From Streptomyces sporangiiformans (GTDB taxonomy: Bacteria; Actinomycetota; Actinomycetes; Streptomycetales; Streptomycetaceae), in contig NZ_VCHX02000079.1 of assembly GCF_005768555.2 (NCBI RefSeq), forward strand, positions 24,181-88,180: a stretch of DNA of 64,000 nucleotides, in the 5' to 3' direction. This document shows positions 26,394-34,579 of the stretch, in pieces. The translations under genes were made by a program, and so were the position numbers. Every line of letters starts with the position of its first letter. Position 1 is the stretch's first letter. The notes beneath the pieces are model-generated. The model made no database searches, was not told the DNA's origin, and saw only the letters and a program-made list of their open reading frames with translations.

Positions 26394-26786
26394 ATGAACA
26401 CCGAAACCGCAGACATCAAGGCCATCGAACAGATCGTGGCCACCGTCGAACGCACCCAGCGCGCCAAAGACGCCGAGGGATTCCTGGCGCTCTTCCACCC
26501 CGACGCCCTATGGACAACTGGCCACGGCAAGGTCCTGATTGGGTTCGACGCAATCGCTGAGTTCACCCGTGCCGTGCTGCCCAACGCCAGCTGGGACGGC
26601 GAGGTCACCTACGAGGCAATCCACCTGCAGTTCTTGCGGCCCGACGTGGCGGCCGTCAAGGTTCGGCAGGTCTACCACTCGGCAGAGGGCGACACAGAGG
26701 GCGCCCCGCTCTACGTCATGACCAAGCAGGATGACGGAACCTGGCTGCTGCACGCCTGCCAGAACACCGAAGTCCGGGCCGATTAG
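26394..26786 (+). CDS. SgcJ/EcaC-type NTF2-like protein
   Basis: The 130-residue protein has the NTF2/SnoaL-like cone fold pattern: a first helix (IEQIVATVERTQRAKDAEGF), LFHPDALWTTGHGKVLIG, a long sheet region and a WLLHACQNTEV end. SgcJ/EcaC proteins occur near polyketide and enediyne genes and as stand-alone proteins of unknown role. The ATG at 26394 is preferred over one nine bases upstream. No operon partner. Confidence 0.8.
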   Translation: MNTETADIKAIEQIVATVERTQRAKDAEGFLALFHPDALWTTGHGKVLIGFDAIAEFTRAVLPNASWDGEVTYEAIHLQFLRPDVAAVKVRQVYHSAEGDTEGAPLYVMTKQDDGTWLLHACQNTEVRAD

Positions 26787-26801
26787 GACTCCTCAGGGCA
26801 A

Positions 26802-26885
26802 TCAGTTGCGGAGCCAGATCACGAGGGCTGCAGCAGTGACAGAGGTCGCGAAGAGCTGAGTGCCGGCCTCTGTCGCGACTGTGTG
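26802..26885 (-). pseudogene. IS5-family transposase C-terminal tail
   Basis: About 25 codons read GTQLFATSVTAAALVIWLRN and stop, a common last strand of IS5-group transposases (VTVAAxxIWLR). The rest of 26787-27104 holds no gene. Confidence 0.6.
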
Positions 26886-27104
26886 AAGACAAGCACGAAG
26901 AATTGCCTGCTGCTCGCGGTCGACATGTCGCCGTGGCTGCGACTCTGACGCGCCGTGCTCGGGGGATCGGCTGCTGTGCCCGGTCTACGGCATGCGAAGA
27001 GCGCGTCCCAGTTCACTCAGGGCCGGCCCAGGTCCCCGGAGTGCGGGTGCCCTGCCCTCACTTGGCATAGTTGACCACGCCAAAGTGGCAGGGAAGGAAG
27101 GGTC

Positions 27105-27773
27105 ATGGACGAGGAACCGGAGCGCTACCGGGTCGAGTTCGCGAGTGGTACTGCCGCCTCGGTGGCGCAGCGGCGCTCCTTCCGCGACCACGAGCGCAAC
27201 GATATAGAGCCCGACCTGCCTGGCTGGCCCCCTGGACAGGCCTTCGCGGTACGGGGGTTCTACGGCAAGCTCGGCCGACACGTCCGTACTGTAGTCACCG
27301 GGCTTTTGATGTTGCCGCTGTACATCATCGCCAGCGCCCTCGGCAGTCCCGCGTCGCCCGACAAGCGGGGGAAGTTGGAGGAGCGTGAGAACGAGGTCGA
27401 CGACTTCCCCGTCATGTGGGCGGGCGTGGGCGAGACGGCTCGTACGCTGCCCTGGCAGCTCGATCCCTCCCGGCGGTCCTGGCGCATGGTGACCGAGATC
27501 GAACTGGCCGAGTCTGAGGGGCTCGTGCGCATTACGTCGTACGAGGACACGGCGCGGGGCAGTCGGTTCGTCGCTTGGGGCGGTGGTGAGAAGGTTCCGG
27601 GATCCGATGCCGTCCTCTGGTCGTTGCCTCGGAAGGAAATCGCCGGCGTGGAGGTCAAGCGATTCAGCATGGCCGAGTCCGACTTCAAGATCTCCTTCCG
27701 GGATGGGTCTTGGGCCCGGCTGACGACGACTTCGTCGGACGGTGCGCGGAGGATCGCGGCTCTCCTCTCTTAG
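27105..27773 (+). CDS. hypothetical membrane-anchored protein
   Basis: The 222-residue protein has a charged N-terminus, one hydrophobic segment (about 64-82, VVTGLLMLPLYIIASALG) and a C-terminal half with a beta-rich pattern (VRITSYEDTARGSRFVAW, EIAGVEVKRFSMAESDFKI) reminiscent of a PH-like domain, though I cannot assign one. GGAAGGAAGG precedes the ATG. No operon partner is evident. Codon pattern supports a real gene. Confidence 0.65.
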   Translation: MDEEPERYRVEFASGTAASVAQRRSFRDHERNDIEPDLPGWPPGQAFAVRGFYGKLGRHVRTVVTGLLMLPLYIIASALGSPASPDKRGKLEERENEVDDFPVMWAGVGETARTLPWQLDPSRRSWRMVTEIELAESEGLVRITSYEDTARGSRFVAWGGGEKVPGSDAVLWSLPRKEIAGVEVKRFSMAESDFKISFRDGSWARLTTTSSDGARRIAALLS

Positions 27774-27779
27774 GTCGTT

Positions 27780-27910
27780 TTCACTCGGCCCCCGGCCGCC
27801 CGGGCACCAAGAACCGGCAACCCGCACCCCGCTACGAACTCGGCAAGACCGTCGCACGCGCCGAGACCCTCGCAGAACTTCACGTGTCCCGAAGACAAAG
27901 ATCAAGCTGA
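27780..27910 (+). pseudogene. transposase C-terminal fragment
   Basis: The strand reads APGRPGTKNRQPAPRYELGK followed by TVARAETLAEL, which matches the end of a group of Streptomyces DDE transposases that finish with GRPxGxKNRxPAxRYxVGK. Only this end is left. Confidence 0.6.
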
Positions 27911-28064
27911 CGGCGTCGCCTGCCCCGAGGGCGAGTTCGGAAGAGCGAGCTGATCTCGCCCCCGACACGGGGGCTCTCGCCGCCCGAATCGACAGAGATG
28001 CCGCAGCCCAACCCACCCGGGGCCATGGCGCATGAGCACACAAGGCCCACGTGTCGGGGTGTCA

Positions 28065-28823
28065 TTAAGGCGCCGCGTCAGGACGGGGGGCGAGGACGCA
28101 GAACTCGTGGCCCTCCGGGTCGGCCAGGCACGTCCACGGGACGTCGCCCTGGCCGAGGTCGAGGTCGGTGGCGCCGAGGGCCCGCAGCCGGGCCACCTCC
28201 GCTGCTTTGTCGTCACCGGGGTACGGCAGCAGGTCAATATGGACGCGGTCTGGCACGGTCTTCACGCCGGGCGTGCGGAGGAACTCAAGATACGGGCCGA
28301 CACCCTTGGCGGAGCGCAACACCGCATGTTCGTCAGTCACCTCGTGCAGGGTCCAGTCCATCGCCTCACCCCAGAACCGGGCCATGGCCCGCGGATCCGC
28401 GCAGTCGACCACCACCGCGGCGATCGGCCCGGTGTCCCGGTAGATCTCCCGAGGCTCCAGCACGCAGAACTCGTTGCCTTCGAGGTCGGCGAGGACCGTC
28501 CACGGCACGTCGCCCTGGCCCACGTCGGCTGGCGTCGCACCTAGAGCCCGGAGGTGTTCGACCAACTCCGCCTGATGGGCCGCAGAGGTGGTGGCGAGAT
28601 CGAGGTGCACACGGTTCTTTGTTGTTGTCTTGGGTTCCGGGACGGTAACGACGTCGACGCAGACGGCGGCCGGGTCCGGCCAAACGAATCCACCGACGGG
28701 TTCAACGTTGGTCACGCCGGGTCCCTCACTCGAGACACCCCAGCCGAGCGCCTCCGCCCAGAACCGGCCGACCGCCGAGTCCTCAAGAGCTTTTATGTTC
28801 ACCTGAACAGGTCGCAGTGCCAT
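28065..28823 (-). CDS. two-domain VOC (glyoxalase-like) protein
   Basis: The 252-residue protein consists of two vicinal-oxygen-chelate-like domains, about 1-125 and 128-250. Each ends with a nearly identical block (GQGDVPW, AD.EG.EFCVL). The repeated RVHLDL / RVHIDLL strands carry a His at the metal-ligand position. Typical roles are fosfomycin or bleomycin resistance, glyoxalase or dioxygenase; nothing visible decides between them. The ATG at 28823 is immediately back to back with the divergent nucleotidyltransferase-like frame (CATG). Confidence 0.88.
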   Translation of the reverse strand: MALRPVQVNIKALEDSAVGRFWAEALGWGVSSEGPGVTNVEPVGGFVWPDPAAVCVDVVTVPEPKTTTKNRVHLDLATTSAAHQAELVEHLRALGATPADVGQGDVPWTVLADLEGNEFCVLEPREIYRDTGPIAAVVVDCADPRAMARFWGEAMDWTLHEVTDEHAVLRSAKGVGPYLEFLRTPGVKTVPDRVHIDLLPYPGDDKAAEVARLRALGATDLDLGQGDVPWTCLADPEGHEFCVLAPRPDAAP

Positions 28824-29350
28824 GCCGGCGATCCTATGCGCCCGCTCTGCAACGACATCTGCAGGTACCGTCGCCAAACAGGGATCAACTGCTCACTCGC
28901 CAGACGAAGTTGGCACGGTGCTGGGCGGATCCGCTGCAGGGGGCCAATCCACTCCGAGCAGCGACTTCGACATCACGGTCCTCCTTCCTGATCACGCGAC
29001 GAGACGTCGGGAGGTGCTTCGTCACGATGAGCGTCTGGCCGAAGTCTTCCTCAGCAGCCGCGCAGACCTGCGGACGGCCTTCGCAGAGGCCCGCGTCACG
29101 CGACGGGCAACGGCTCTCTTCCTCTTCGCCGAATCCATCGTTCTCTACGACCCGGACACCATGTCGAGGTACTTCGCCGGGAAGATGCCGTCCTCGGCCA
29201 GAGGCTACTCGACGGACATCTAGCCCTCGCCAGGCACGCTGGCCCCACGCCGCTGATGGCCTCAGTCAACCAGGAGCTGGACCCGACAGGCGGCCCCTTC
29301 CGCGAGGGTTATGTCGAGCGCCACCGGGTCTTCCGGATGGCCTGCGCCCG
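28822..29350 (+). pseudogene. nucleotidyltransferase-like gene, frameshifted
   Basis: The frame 28822-29223 has the nucleotidyltransferase core GTVLGGSAAGGQSTPSSDFD and ITVLL (the GS...DxD pattern) and a later helical part with LFLFAESIVLYDPDTMSRYF. The tail, VNQELDPTGGPFREGYVERH, lies in another frame after the stop at 29221. The product was probably a minor nucleotidyltransferase acting on a small molecule or RNA end. The first 30 residues have no ribosome site. A long hairpin follows. Confidence 0.6.
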
Positions 29351-29362
29351 TCCAGTCGAAGC

Positions 29363-29410
29363 CGCGTCGGGCAGGCAGGTGACGGGGGATGCACCTGCCT
29401 GCCCGACGCG
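29363..29410 (+). terminator. 18-bp perfect hairpin
   Basis: Arms CGCGTCGGGCAGGCAGGT and its exact complement are separated by 12 bases. It lies directly after the nucleotidyltransferase-like gene and is the longest perfect terminator-type stem in this part. Confidence 0.75.
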
Positions 29411-29560
29411 GGCATACCCGCTCACGGGGGGGAGCGGATACGACGGGGCCCTGGGCCCACTCCCTAAAGCGCAGCGCCGAGCCGCAGTGTCACACCCCCT
29501 ACCGCCTGCCGTTTTGCCGGTCGGTGCAGGTGTGTGCGCGGCGCTGGGGCACGATGGCCT

Positions 29561-29585
29561 GCCGGTGCCGGTGCCGGTGCCGGTG
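29561..29585. repeat. GCCGGT hexanucleotide microsatellite, four copies
   Basis: Four tandem copies of GCCGGT lie in the gap before the kinase fragment. No spacer structure, so it is not a CRISPR array. Confidence 0.85.
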
Positions 29586-29643
29586 GACTCGCCCGTGGCT
29601 CACGGTCATGGCTGGAAGGTCGCCTACAGTGTGGCCCCCTCTG

Positions 29644-29890
29644 ATGGGGCAGGTGTGGGGGTTGGGTAGGGGTGAGGCGTTGCGGGCGGACCGGTACAGC
29701 CTGATCGAACCGATCGGGAGCGGCGGGACGGGGCAGGTCTGGCGGGCCTGGGGCACCGCTATGGGTCGCCAGGTGGCGGTCAAGCTGCTGGCAGCGGCGG
29801 GCGATGCCCCGGTGGTGGCGCAGTACTTCGCGTAGCAGGCACAGGCTGCGGCCCTGCTGGCGACCTTGATCCGCTCCTTGCGGCGCACGA
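29644..29890 (+). pseudogene. Ser/Thr protein kinase N-terminal fragment
   Basis: The strand reads RADRYSLIEPIGSGGTGQVW, RAWGTAMGRQVAVKLL and, after an in-frame stop at 29833-29835, QAQAAALLATL. These are the glycine loop and catalytic-lysine strand of a PknB-like kinase. The catalytic loop is missing. It is paralogous to the intact kinase at 30385. Confidence 0.7.
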
Positions 29891-30069
29891 GACCGTTGGT
29901 CCCAGGTGGGCCGGACGAGGCGAACCGGCTGGTGGGGGAGGAGGGTGGAGCAACCGCGGCCTGCAGGGGGCTGCCCGTGGGCGCGGTGTCCACACGCGTT
30001 CAACGCGCACTCGCCGGAGCCTGGTTCGCGCCGTCGCGTGGGCCCGCCCTCGCCGTCGGCCGACGGCGA

Positions 30070-30113
30070 GGGTGTGACATCTGCGGCGACCGGTGCGCTG
30101 TAACGGGTGGGCC
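30070..30113 (+). repeat. 44-bp direct repeat, copy 1, encoding a Cys-rich peptide
   Basis: The 44 bases match 32525-32568 at 39 positions. In frame it encodes CDICGDRCAVTGGP followed by a stop; the second copy encodes CGTCGARCAVTGGP. The shared CxxC-x3-C pattern suggests that a coding sequence was duplicated. The copies flank the kinase/sigma pair in the same orientation. Confidence 0.75.
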
Positions 30114-30384
30114 GTGAGAGCGGCCCGTGAGAGCGGCTTTCCCTCTTGGGCGGGTCCTCGCGCAGTGAGTAGCAGCGTTCATCCCCCGGGCGTCTGCCTG
30201 CCCGGTGTGCCGTCAGCGGATCCGCGGCGTCTGCCCGGCGGGCGCCGAATCAGCCCCGGTGTTGGGGCGGTCGGTGCCGGGTGCGGGGACCTCTGTACGC
30301 TGGGCACCCTTCGGTGCAATCGCGTCATACCGCATGATTTCGGGTGCATGGTGCGATGTGATGTCTTCGGGGGAAAGGTGCTTT

Positions 30385-31686
30385 GTGGACGTGCTCGTGG
30401 CGGATCGGTACAAGCTCAGCGAACTGCTGGGGCGTGGCGCGAGGGGTGAGGTCTGGCGCGCCACGGATCAGGTCCTCAACCGGCCGGTCGCCGTGAAACT
30501 CCTGCACACCGACTGCTCGGAGCACGTGGCGGCCACCGACGCCGAACGCTTCCACCTGGAGGCTCAGACGGCCGCCTGCCTCAACCACCCCCACGTGGTC
30601 GGGGTCTACGACTTCGGTTCCCACGACGGCCGGCTCTACCTGGTCATGGAGCTCGTCGACGGCTGGACCCTGGCCCATGAACGGTCCCTACGCGGCGCCC
30701 TGGCCCCGCAGGAAGCCGCCGCCATCGCGTCGCAGATGGCGGCAGGCCTGGCCGCCGCGCACCGCCAGGGGGTGATCCACCGGGACATCAAGCCCGCCAA
30801 CGTGATGCTGACTGCCGACCGCATCGCGAAGATCACTGATTTCGGGATCGCCCGCTTCGCCCACGATGCCGCCAGCACCCTGACCGCCACCGGCAAGATC
30901 GTCGGCTCCGCCGACTACCTGGCCCCCGAGCGCGCCCTCAGCCGCCCCTCGCAGCCCGCCTCGGACGTGTACTCGCTCGGCTGTGTGCTGTACGAACTGC
31001 TCACTGGCCACCCGCCCTTCACCGGCGCGTCCAGCCTGTCCGTAGTCCAGCAGCACGTCGACGCAACCCCGGTTCCGCCCACCCAGCTGCGCGGCGAGAT
31101 ACCGACGCCGCTCGCCGACTATGTGCAGCGCCTGATGGCCAAGGACCCGGCGCGACGCCCCACCGCCGACCAGGCGGCCGCCTGGCTGTCCGGCCCGGCG
31201 GAACCGCTCGGTCAGCCGACGCCGCATCAGGTGCCCCTGACCGGCCCGCGGCTGCCGCCTCCGCCGGCGGACCTGCAACGGACGGAAGGCCTCCCGGCAG
31301 TGGCGCGCACACGTGCCGCCCGGCGCCACGGCATGTCCCCCAAAGTCCTGCTCACGATCGGCGGGGTCATCGCTTTCGGAATCGTGGCAGCCATCGGCAC
31401 GGCAATGACACCCGATGACAGTGACGGTGCCTCGCCGAACCCCGCGAGCACGCCAACGCCTGCCGACGCCGCACCGGCCACCGAGGAGACCACGACGCCA
31501 CCTGCACCGCCGGCGTCCTCCGCGCCGGCGGCGGACGACGGCTACGACGAGCAACAGGCGAAGAATCAGGCCGAAGAGGATCGCAAGGCAGCGGAGGAGG
31601 AGCAAAAGCGGGCCGAGGAAGAACAGAAGAAGCCGGAGGAAGAGCGCAGGAAGGAAGCGGGAAAAGCGCAAAAAGGCGACGACTGA
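30385..31686 (+). CDS. membrane-anchored Ser/Thr protein kinase (PknB-like)
   Basis: The 433-residue protein has an intact Hanks-type kinase domain (about 8-268): glycine loop GRGARGEVW, catalytic Lys38, HRD at 132-134 in HRDIKPANV, DFG at 152-154 and APE near 180. A Pro-rich linker, one membrane helix (about 320-341) and an extracellular part follow. The latter is Thr/Pro-rich and then strongly Glu/Lys-rich (about 390-433), likely a coiled coil or helix. No PASTA domains are present. GTG at 30385 is chosen because GGGGGAAAGG lies seven bases upstream. A sigma-like gene starts 89 bases downstream and may be a substrate or effector. Confidence 0.93.
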   Translation: MDVLVADRYKLSELLGRGARGEVWRATDQVLNRPVAVKLLHTDCSEHVAATDAERFHLEAQTAACLNHPHVVGVYDFGSHDGRLYLVMELVDGWTLAHERSLRGALAPQEAAAIASQMAAGLAAAHRQGVIHRDIKPANVMLTADRIAKITDFGIARFAHDAASTLTATGKIVGSADYLAPERALSRPSQPASDVYSLGCVLYELLTGHPPFTGASSLSVVQQHVDATPVPPTQLRGEIPTPLADYVQRLMAKDPARRPTADQAAAWLSGPAEPLGQPTPHQVPLTGPRLPPPPADLQRTEGLPAVARTRAARRHGMSPKVLLTIGGVIAFGIVAAIGTAMTPDDSDGASPNPASTPTPADAAPATEETTTPPAPPASSAPAADDGYDEQQAKNQAEEDRKAAEEEQKRAEEEQKKPEEERRKEAGKAQKGDD

Positions 31687-31774
31687 CCCCCCAGGCACAC
31701 AGCGGCAACAGCGGGTGCGTGGCGCGGCCCGGGACCCGCGTGGCATACCCCCGGACCGAAAGGCATACGCGGCA

Positions 31775-32332
31775 GTGGGCAGGCAGAGAAGACCGCGGCA
31801 CTCCATACCGCGCGACGCGCAACTCACCGCTGCTGTGGCCCGCGCGCGCCACGGCAGCGAGGAAGGCTTCAAGACCGTCTACCGCACGCTTCATCCCGCA
31901 CTGCTGGGCTACCTGACCGCCCGGCTCGGTGACGACGACAGGGCCGCGGAAGCAGCCTCTGCCCTCTGGCGGGAGATCGCCTACGGCGTGTTCACCTTCC
32001 AGGGCGACGGCGCCGACTTCCGCGCCTGGGCCGCGTCCCTCGCCCGCCGCCAGGTCCGGCACCACCCCCGGCCGGGCCCAGCCGGGGCTCGGGCAGGCGG
32101 CACCGACAATGCCCGGCGCGTGCTGTCAGCACTGCCTCCGGACCTGGCGGAGACACTGCTGCTGCGCGAGGTCGTCGGGCTGGACGACGCGGCAGCCGCA
32201 CGCGTCCTCGGCACCACCGCCGCATCCGTGCAGACCGCAGCAGACCACGCCGCCCGGCTGGTGGCCGACTGCCTCGCATCCCGCCCCAAGCCTGATGGGC
32301 CTGACACGGAGATGGCCTGCGCATGGTGCTGA
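31775..32332 (+). CDS. sigma-70-like protein (region 2 / region 4 layout)
   Basis: The 185-residue protein has a helical N-terminal part (FKTVYRTLHPALLGYLTARL, AAEAASALWREIAY, FRAWAASLARRQVRH), as in sigma region 2, and a C-terminal part (VLSALPPDLAETLLLREVVG, LDDAAAARVLGTTAASVQTA), as in region 4. Such truncated ECF-type factors are frequent in Streptomyces. The GTG at 31775 lacks a perfect ribosome site. It follows the kinase on the same strand. Whether it binds core polymerase is open; region 2.4 is poorly conserved. Confidence 0.7.
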   Translation: MGRQRRPRHSIPRDAQLTAAVARARHGSEEGFKTVYRTLHPALLGYLTARLGDDDRAAEAASALWREIAYGVFTFQGDGADFRAWAASLARRQVRHHPRPGPAGARAGGTDNARRVLSALPPDLAETLLLREVVGLDDAAAARVLGTTAASVQTAADHAARLVADCLASRPKPDGPDTEMACAWC

Positions 32333-32999
32333 CGCCTGCTTCCGCCAGAATCACGGCACTTGCCGCCCGCGGTGCTCTGAGCAGAACACTGCGAGAGTCG
32401 TCCTTCGGCGGGGCGGGACGTCGGCTCAGGGCGACGGTGATGCGCCGCAAGACCGCTGCATGACAAGACTGCCGTCAGCATCGGCCAATCCGGCGGGCGT
32501 CATCAGGTGGACGTGCCGACACGCGGGTGTGGCACTTGCGGCGCCCGGTGCGCTGTAACCGGTGGGCCTGATTACGGCCCCGCAGAGCCCGCTTCACCCC
32601 CCCCCGTATGCGGGTCACATCTCGTCACCGCCCCAGGACACGCACCCGCCGTTGGCGGCGCCGCCATCACGAAGCGTGGCTTTGTGTCTGGGCGGCCGGT
32701 GATGGCGAAGCAGCGGGACCTTGCCTGGCCTGGGCCGCGGACCGCACACCAAGCGCGCCCACACACCGGCCGCCTGCTCCCGGCAAGGGAACAGCCAGAC
32801 TGTCGCCATACAAGTGCAAGTGTCCCGCGCCTGGATTGCTGGAGCGCCCCCTTGAGTGGGCGTTCCAGCTACCCGGCCATGGTGTACCACCCTGCTGGCG
32901 CGAAGTGACCATCGTCGGCGGGAAGCGGGCGTTGCCGCGCCGCCGGAGGGCGGAGGCTGGAGCCCGGTTGTCGCCGACGAGGCTGCAGCTGCCTCCGTG
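32333..32999. other. gap with a repeat copy and no gene
   Basis: Apart from the 44-bp repeat copy at 32525-32568 no feature can be supported. A plus frame through the repeat reads on with DYGPAEPASPP and then loses any pattern. Confidence 0.35.
32525..32568 (+). repeat. 44-bp direct repeat, copy 2
   Basis: See the copy at 30070. Thirty-nine of 44 bases are identical, and the encoded CxxC-x3-C-AVTGGP peptide is conserved although the DNA differs at five positions. Confidence 0.75.
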
Positions 33000-33392
33000 T
33001 CAGTGGGGCAGCGGCAGGACCGCGGATACCGTCTTTCCTTCCGGCCGGATGCGGACCTGCACATCCGCAGAGAGCTCCTGGACCAGGTGCCAGCCGAACC
33101 CGCCCGGCTCAGCTGCGCTTGTGTGCCGCGGCTGCGGGGCGACGGCACTGGCGTCTTCCACCGACACTGTCACTGTTCCCGGACCGTCCACCAGGCGGAG
33201 CGCGGTTACACCGCCGGCATGCCGTACCGCATTGGTGACCAGCTCCGACACCACGAGCAGCACCGCATCCGTGTCGGCCCCGCCTGCCGGAGCCAGCGCG
33301 GACAAAAAGCCGAGCGTCACATGCCTCGCTCGCTCCCCGGTCTGCGGACTTGTCCAGCCCAGGGGGTCGTGTTCTTCCTCGGGTGGATGCAC
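33000..33392 (-). CDS. anti-sigma-type ATP-binding protein (HATPase, RsbW-like)
   Basis: The 130-residue protein is a single GHKL ATPase domain. The N-box SELVTNAVRHAGG, a VEDAS turn replacing the usual D.GPG, and the G-box GGFGWHLVQELS are visible. Single-domain proteins of this type in Streptomyces bind sigma factors or act as serine kinases of anti-anti-sigma proteins. GTG at 33392 follows GGAGG at good distance. It lies opposite to the kinase and sigma-like genes and could take part in the same switch; this is inference. Confidence 0.85.
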   Translation of the reverse strand: MHPPEEEHDPLGWTSPQTGERARHVTLGFLSALAPAGGADTDAVLLVVSELVTNAVRHAGGVTALRLVDGPGTVTVSVEDASAVAPQPRHTSAAEPGGFGWHLVQELSADVQVRIRPEGKTVSAVLPLPH

Positions 33393-33520
33393 GATTCAAG
33401 CCTCCGCTGAGCTGGACACACCGATGCTTTTTCGCCTGCCCCGAGATAATCCAGCCATGCCCGAACACCCCCATAACGGCGGTGACTGGAGGGCGATGAA
33501 GGTGGTGCGAGTGTCGTAAG

Positions 33521-33700
33521 CTCTGGCCCCGCTCGGCCACGACCTGCTCGCAGAGCTGGCCGCGGTGGCGCTGATCGACATGGCGCCAAGCCGAGTGGTG
33601 GCGGTGTGGAACGAGGGTGACACCAACCCGTTGATCCGATCGTTCATCGAGATCGCGACAGCCGCGTACCGTCAATCGCCACCGAGTCCTTTCCAAGCTG
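33521..33700 (+). pseudogene. LysR-family regulator C-terminal fragment
   Basis: The strand reads AVALIDMAPSRVVAVWNEGD and TNPLIRSFIEIATAAYR, the end of the effector domain of a LysR protein. The DNA-binding part is missing. Confidence 0.7.
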
Positions 33701-33879
33701 ATGGCGGTGGTTCATTGCCTGCAGCGGGCTGTACGAAGTAGTGAAGCTCCATAGACGGGCTCTCGCTGTCCAGTCGATCCTTGTGCTGTCTGACCCTCAA
33801 CTCATCGTGCGGCGACGTGAGATCGGGACTCGCTGGCGGCGTCCTCCGGCCGGACGGCAGGCCCTCTCGCGCTGGCCCA

Positions 33880-34010
33880 TCCGCGCTGCGGCGACACCTA
33901 CGGCGCCGGCGAGCAGGCCACGGTCGACCTGAAGAACTGGCGGCTCCTCGGCAAGATCCGGTGCAGCACCAACCGCATCTGACCTCGTCCGAGCCGTTCT
34001 TGCACTTCAT
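33880..34010 (+). pseudogene. IS5-type transposase C-terminal fragment
   Basis: The strand reads YGAGEQATVDLKNWRLLGKI and RCSTNRI, then after a shift LVRAVLALHLAA. This is the catalytic-Glu end of a DDE_Tnp_4 transposase (normally GERxMSxLKxWRLLRKLRC). It overlaps the end of the next minus-strand gene by a few bases. Confidence 0.7.
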
Positions 34011-34408
34011 CTCGCCGCATCAGCAGCCGGCAAGCGGGCGGACAGCACTCGGCCCAGCGCCAGCACGCTCAGGCCGAACATCAGGATGCCCAGGGGGACA
34101 TGGAGTGACGGCATGTGCGCGATGCCCAGTACCACCTGCACCGAGGCGAGTACGAGGAAGCCGGACGCGTACAGGATGGGGCGGGGCGGCCCGCCGCCCG
34201 GCCGCCACGCCAGGATCGCGGCGAGCACGTACAACATCGATGCGCCGTACATCACGCGCGCTCCGGCGCTGTGAAGTATCTCGCCGTGGGGCGAGGACAG
34301 CAGCAGTCCGGCGGTGATCGCCTGGAAGAAGATGGCCAAGGTCTGCAGGGCGATCGCGACCTGCAGGAACGTGAGACTGCGGTGTTCTGACGTCGTCTGT
34401 GTGACCAT
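34007..34408 (-). CDS. four-helix membrane protein divergent from an ECF41 sigma gene
   Basis: The 133-residue protein has four hydrophobic segments (about 16-36, 45-66, 76-94 and 100-120) connected by short loops. A VTQTTSEHRSLTFLQVAIA start follows a GAGGAGA ribosome site. I do not recognise a named family; it may be a DUF-type membrane protein or a membrane partner of the sigma factor. It is divergent from the ECF41 sigma gene, 171 bases away, so the two may be co-regulated. Confidence 0.75.
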   Translation of the reverse strand: MVTQTTSEHRSLTFLQVAIALQTLAIFFQAITAGLLLSSPHGEILHSAGARVMYGASMLYVLAAILAWRPGGGPPRPILYASGFLVLASVQVVLGIAHMPSLHVPLGILMFGLSVLALGRVLSARLPAADAAR

Positions 34409-34579
34409 GGCGCGGTCTCCTCTTCTGCCTCGCGGCGGTGGATCGGTAGTGTCTCGGTAGACCGACGACGTGGGCCCGTGAAATGTGAGGCGAAGCGCCG
34501 AACTCACGGGCCGGTGCGGTGTTTCGTCGAAGTGGCGAGAGCGGGATCGGACGAGAAGAACCAGGGAGCGGTCGCCACC

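Noticed and set aside
29389..29835. Kinase fragment as an intact short kinase gene
   Set aside because: It stops after the catalytic lysine strand and lacks HRD and DFG motifs.
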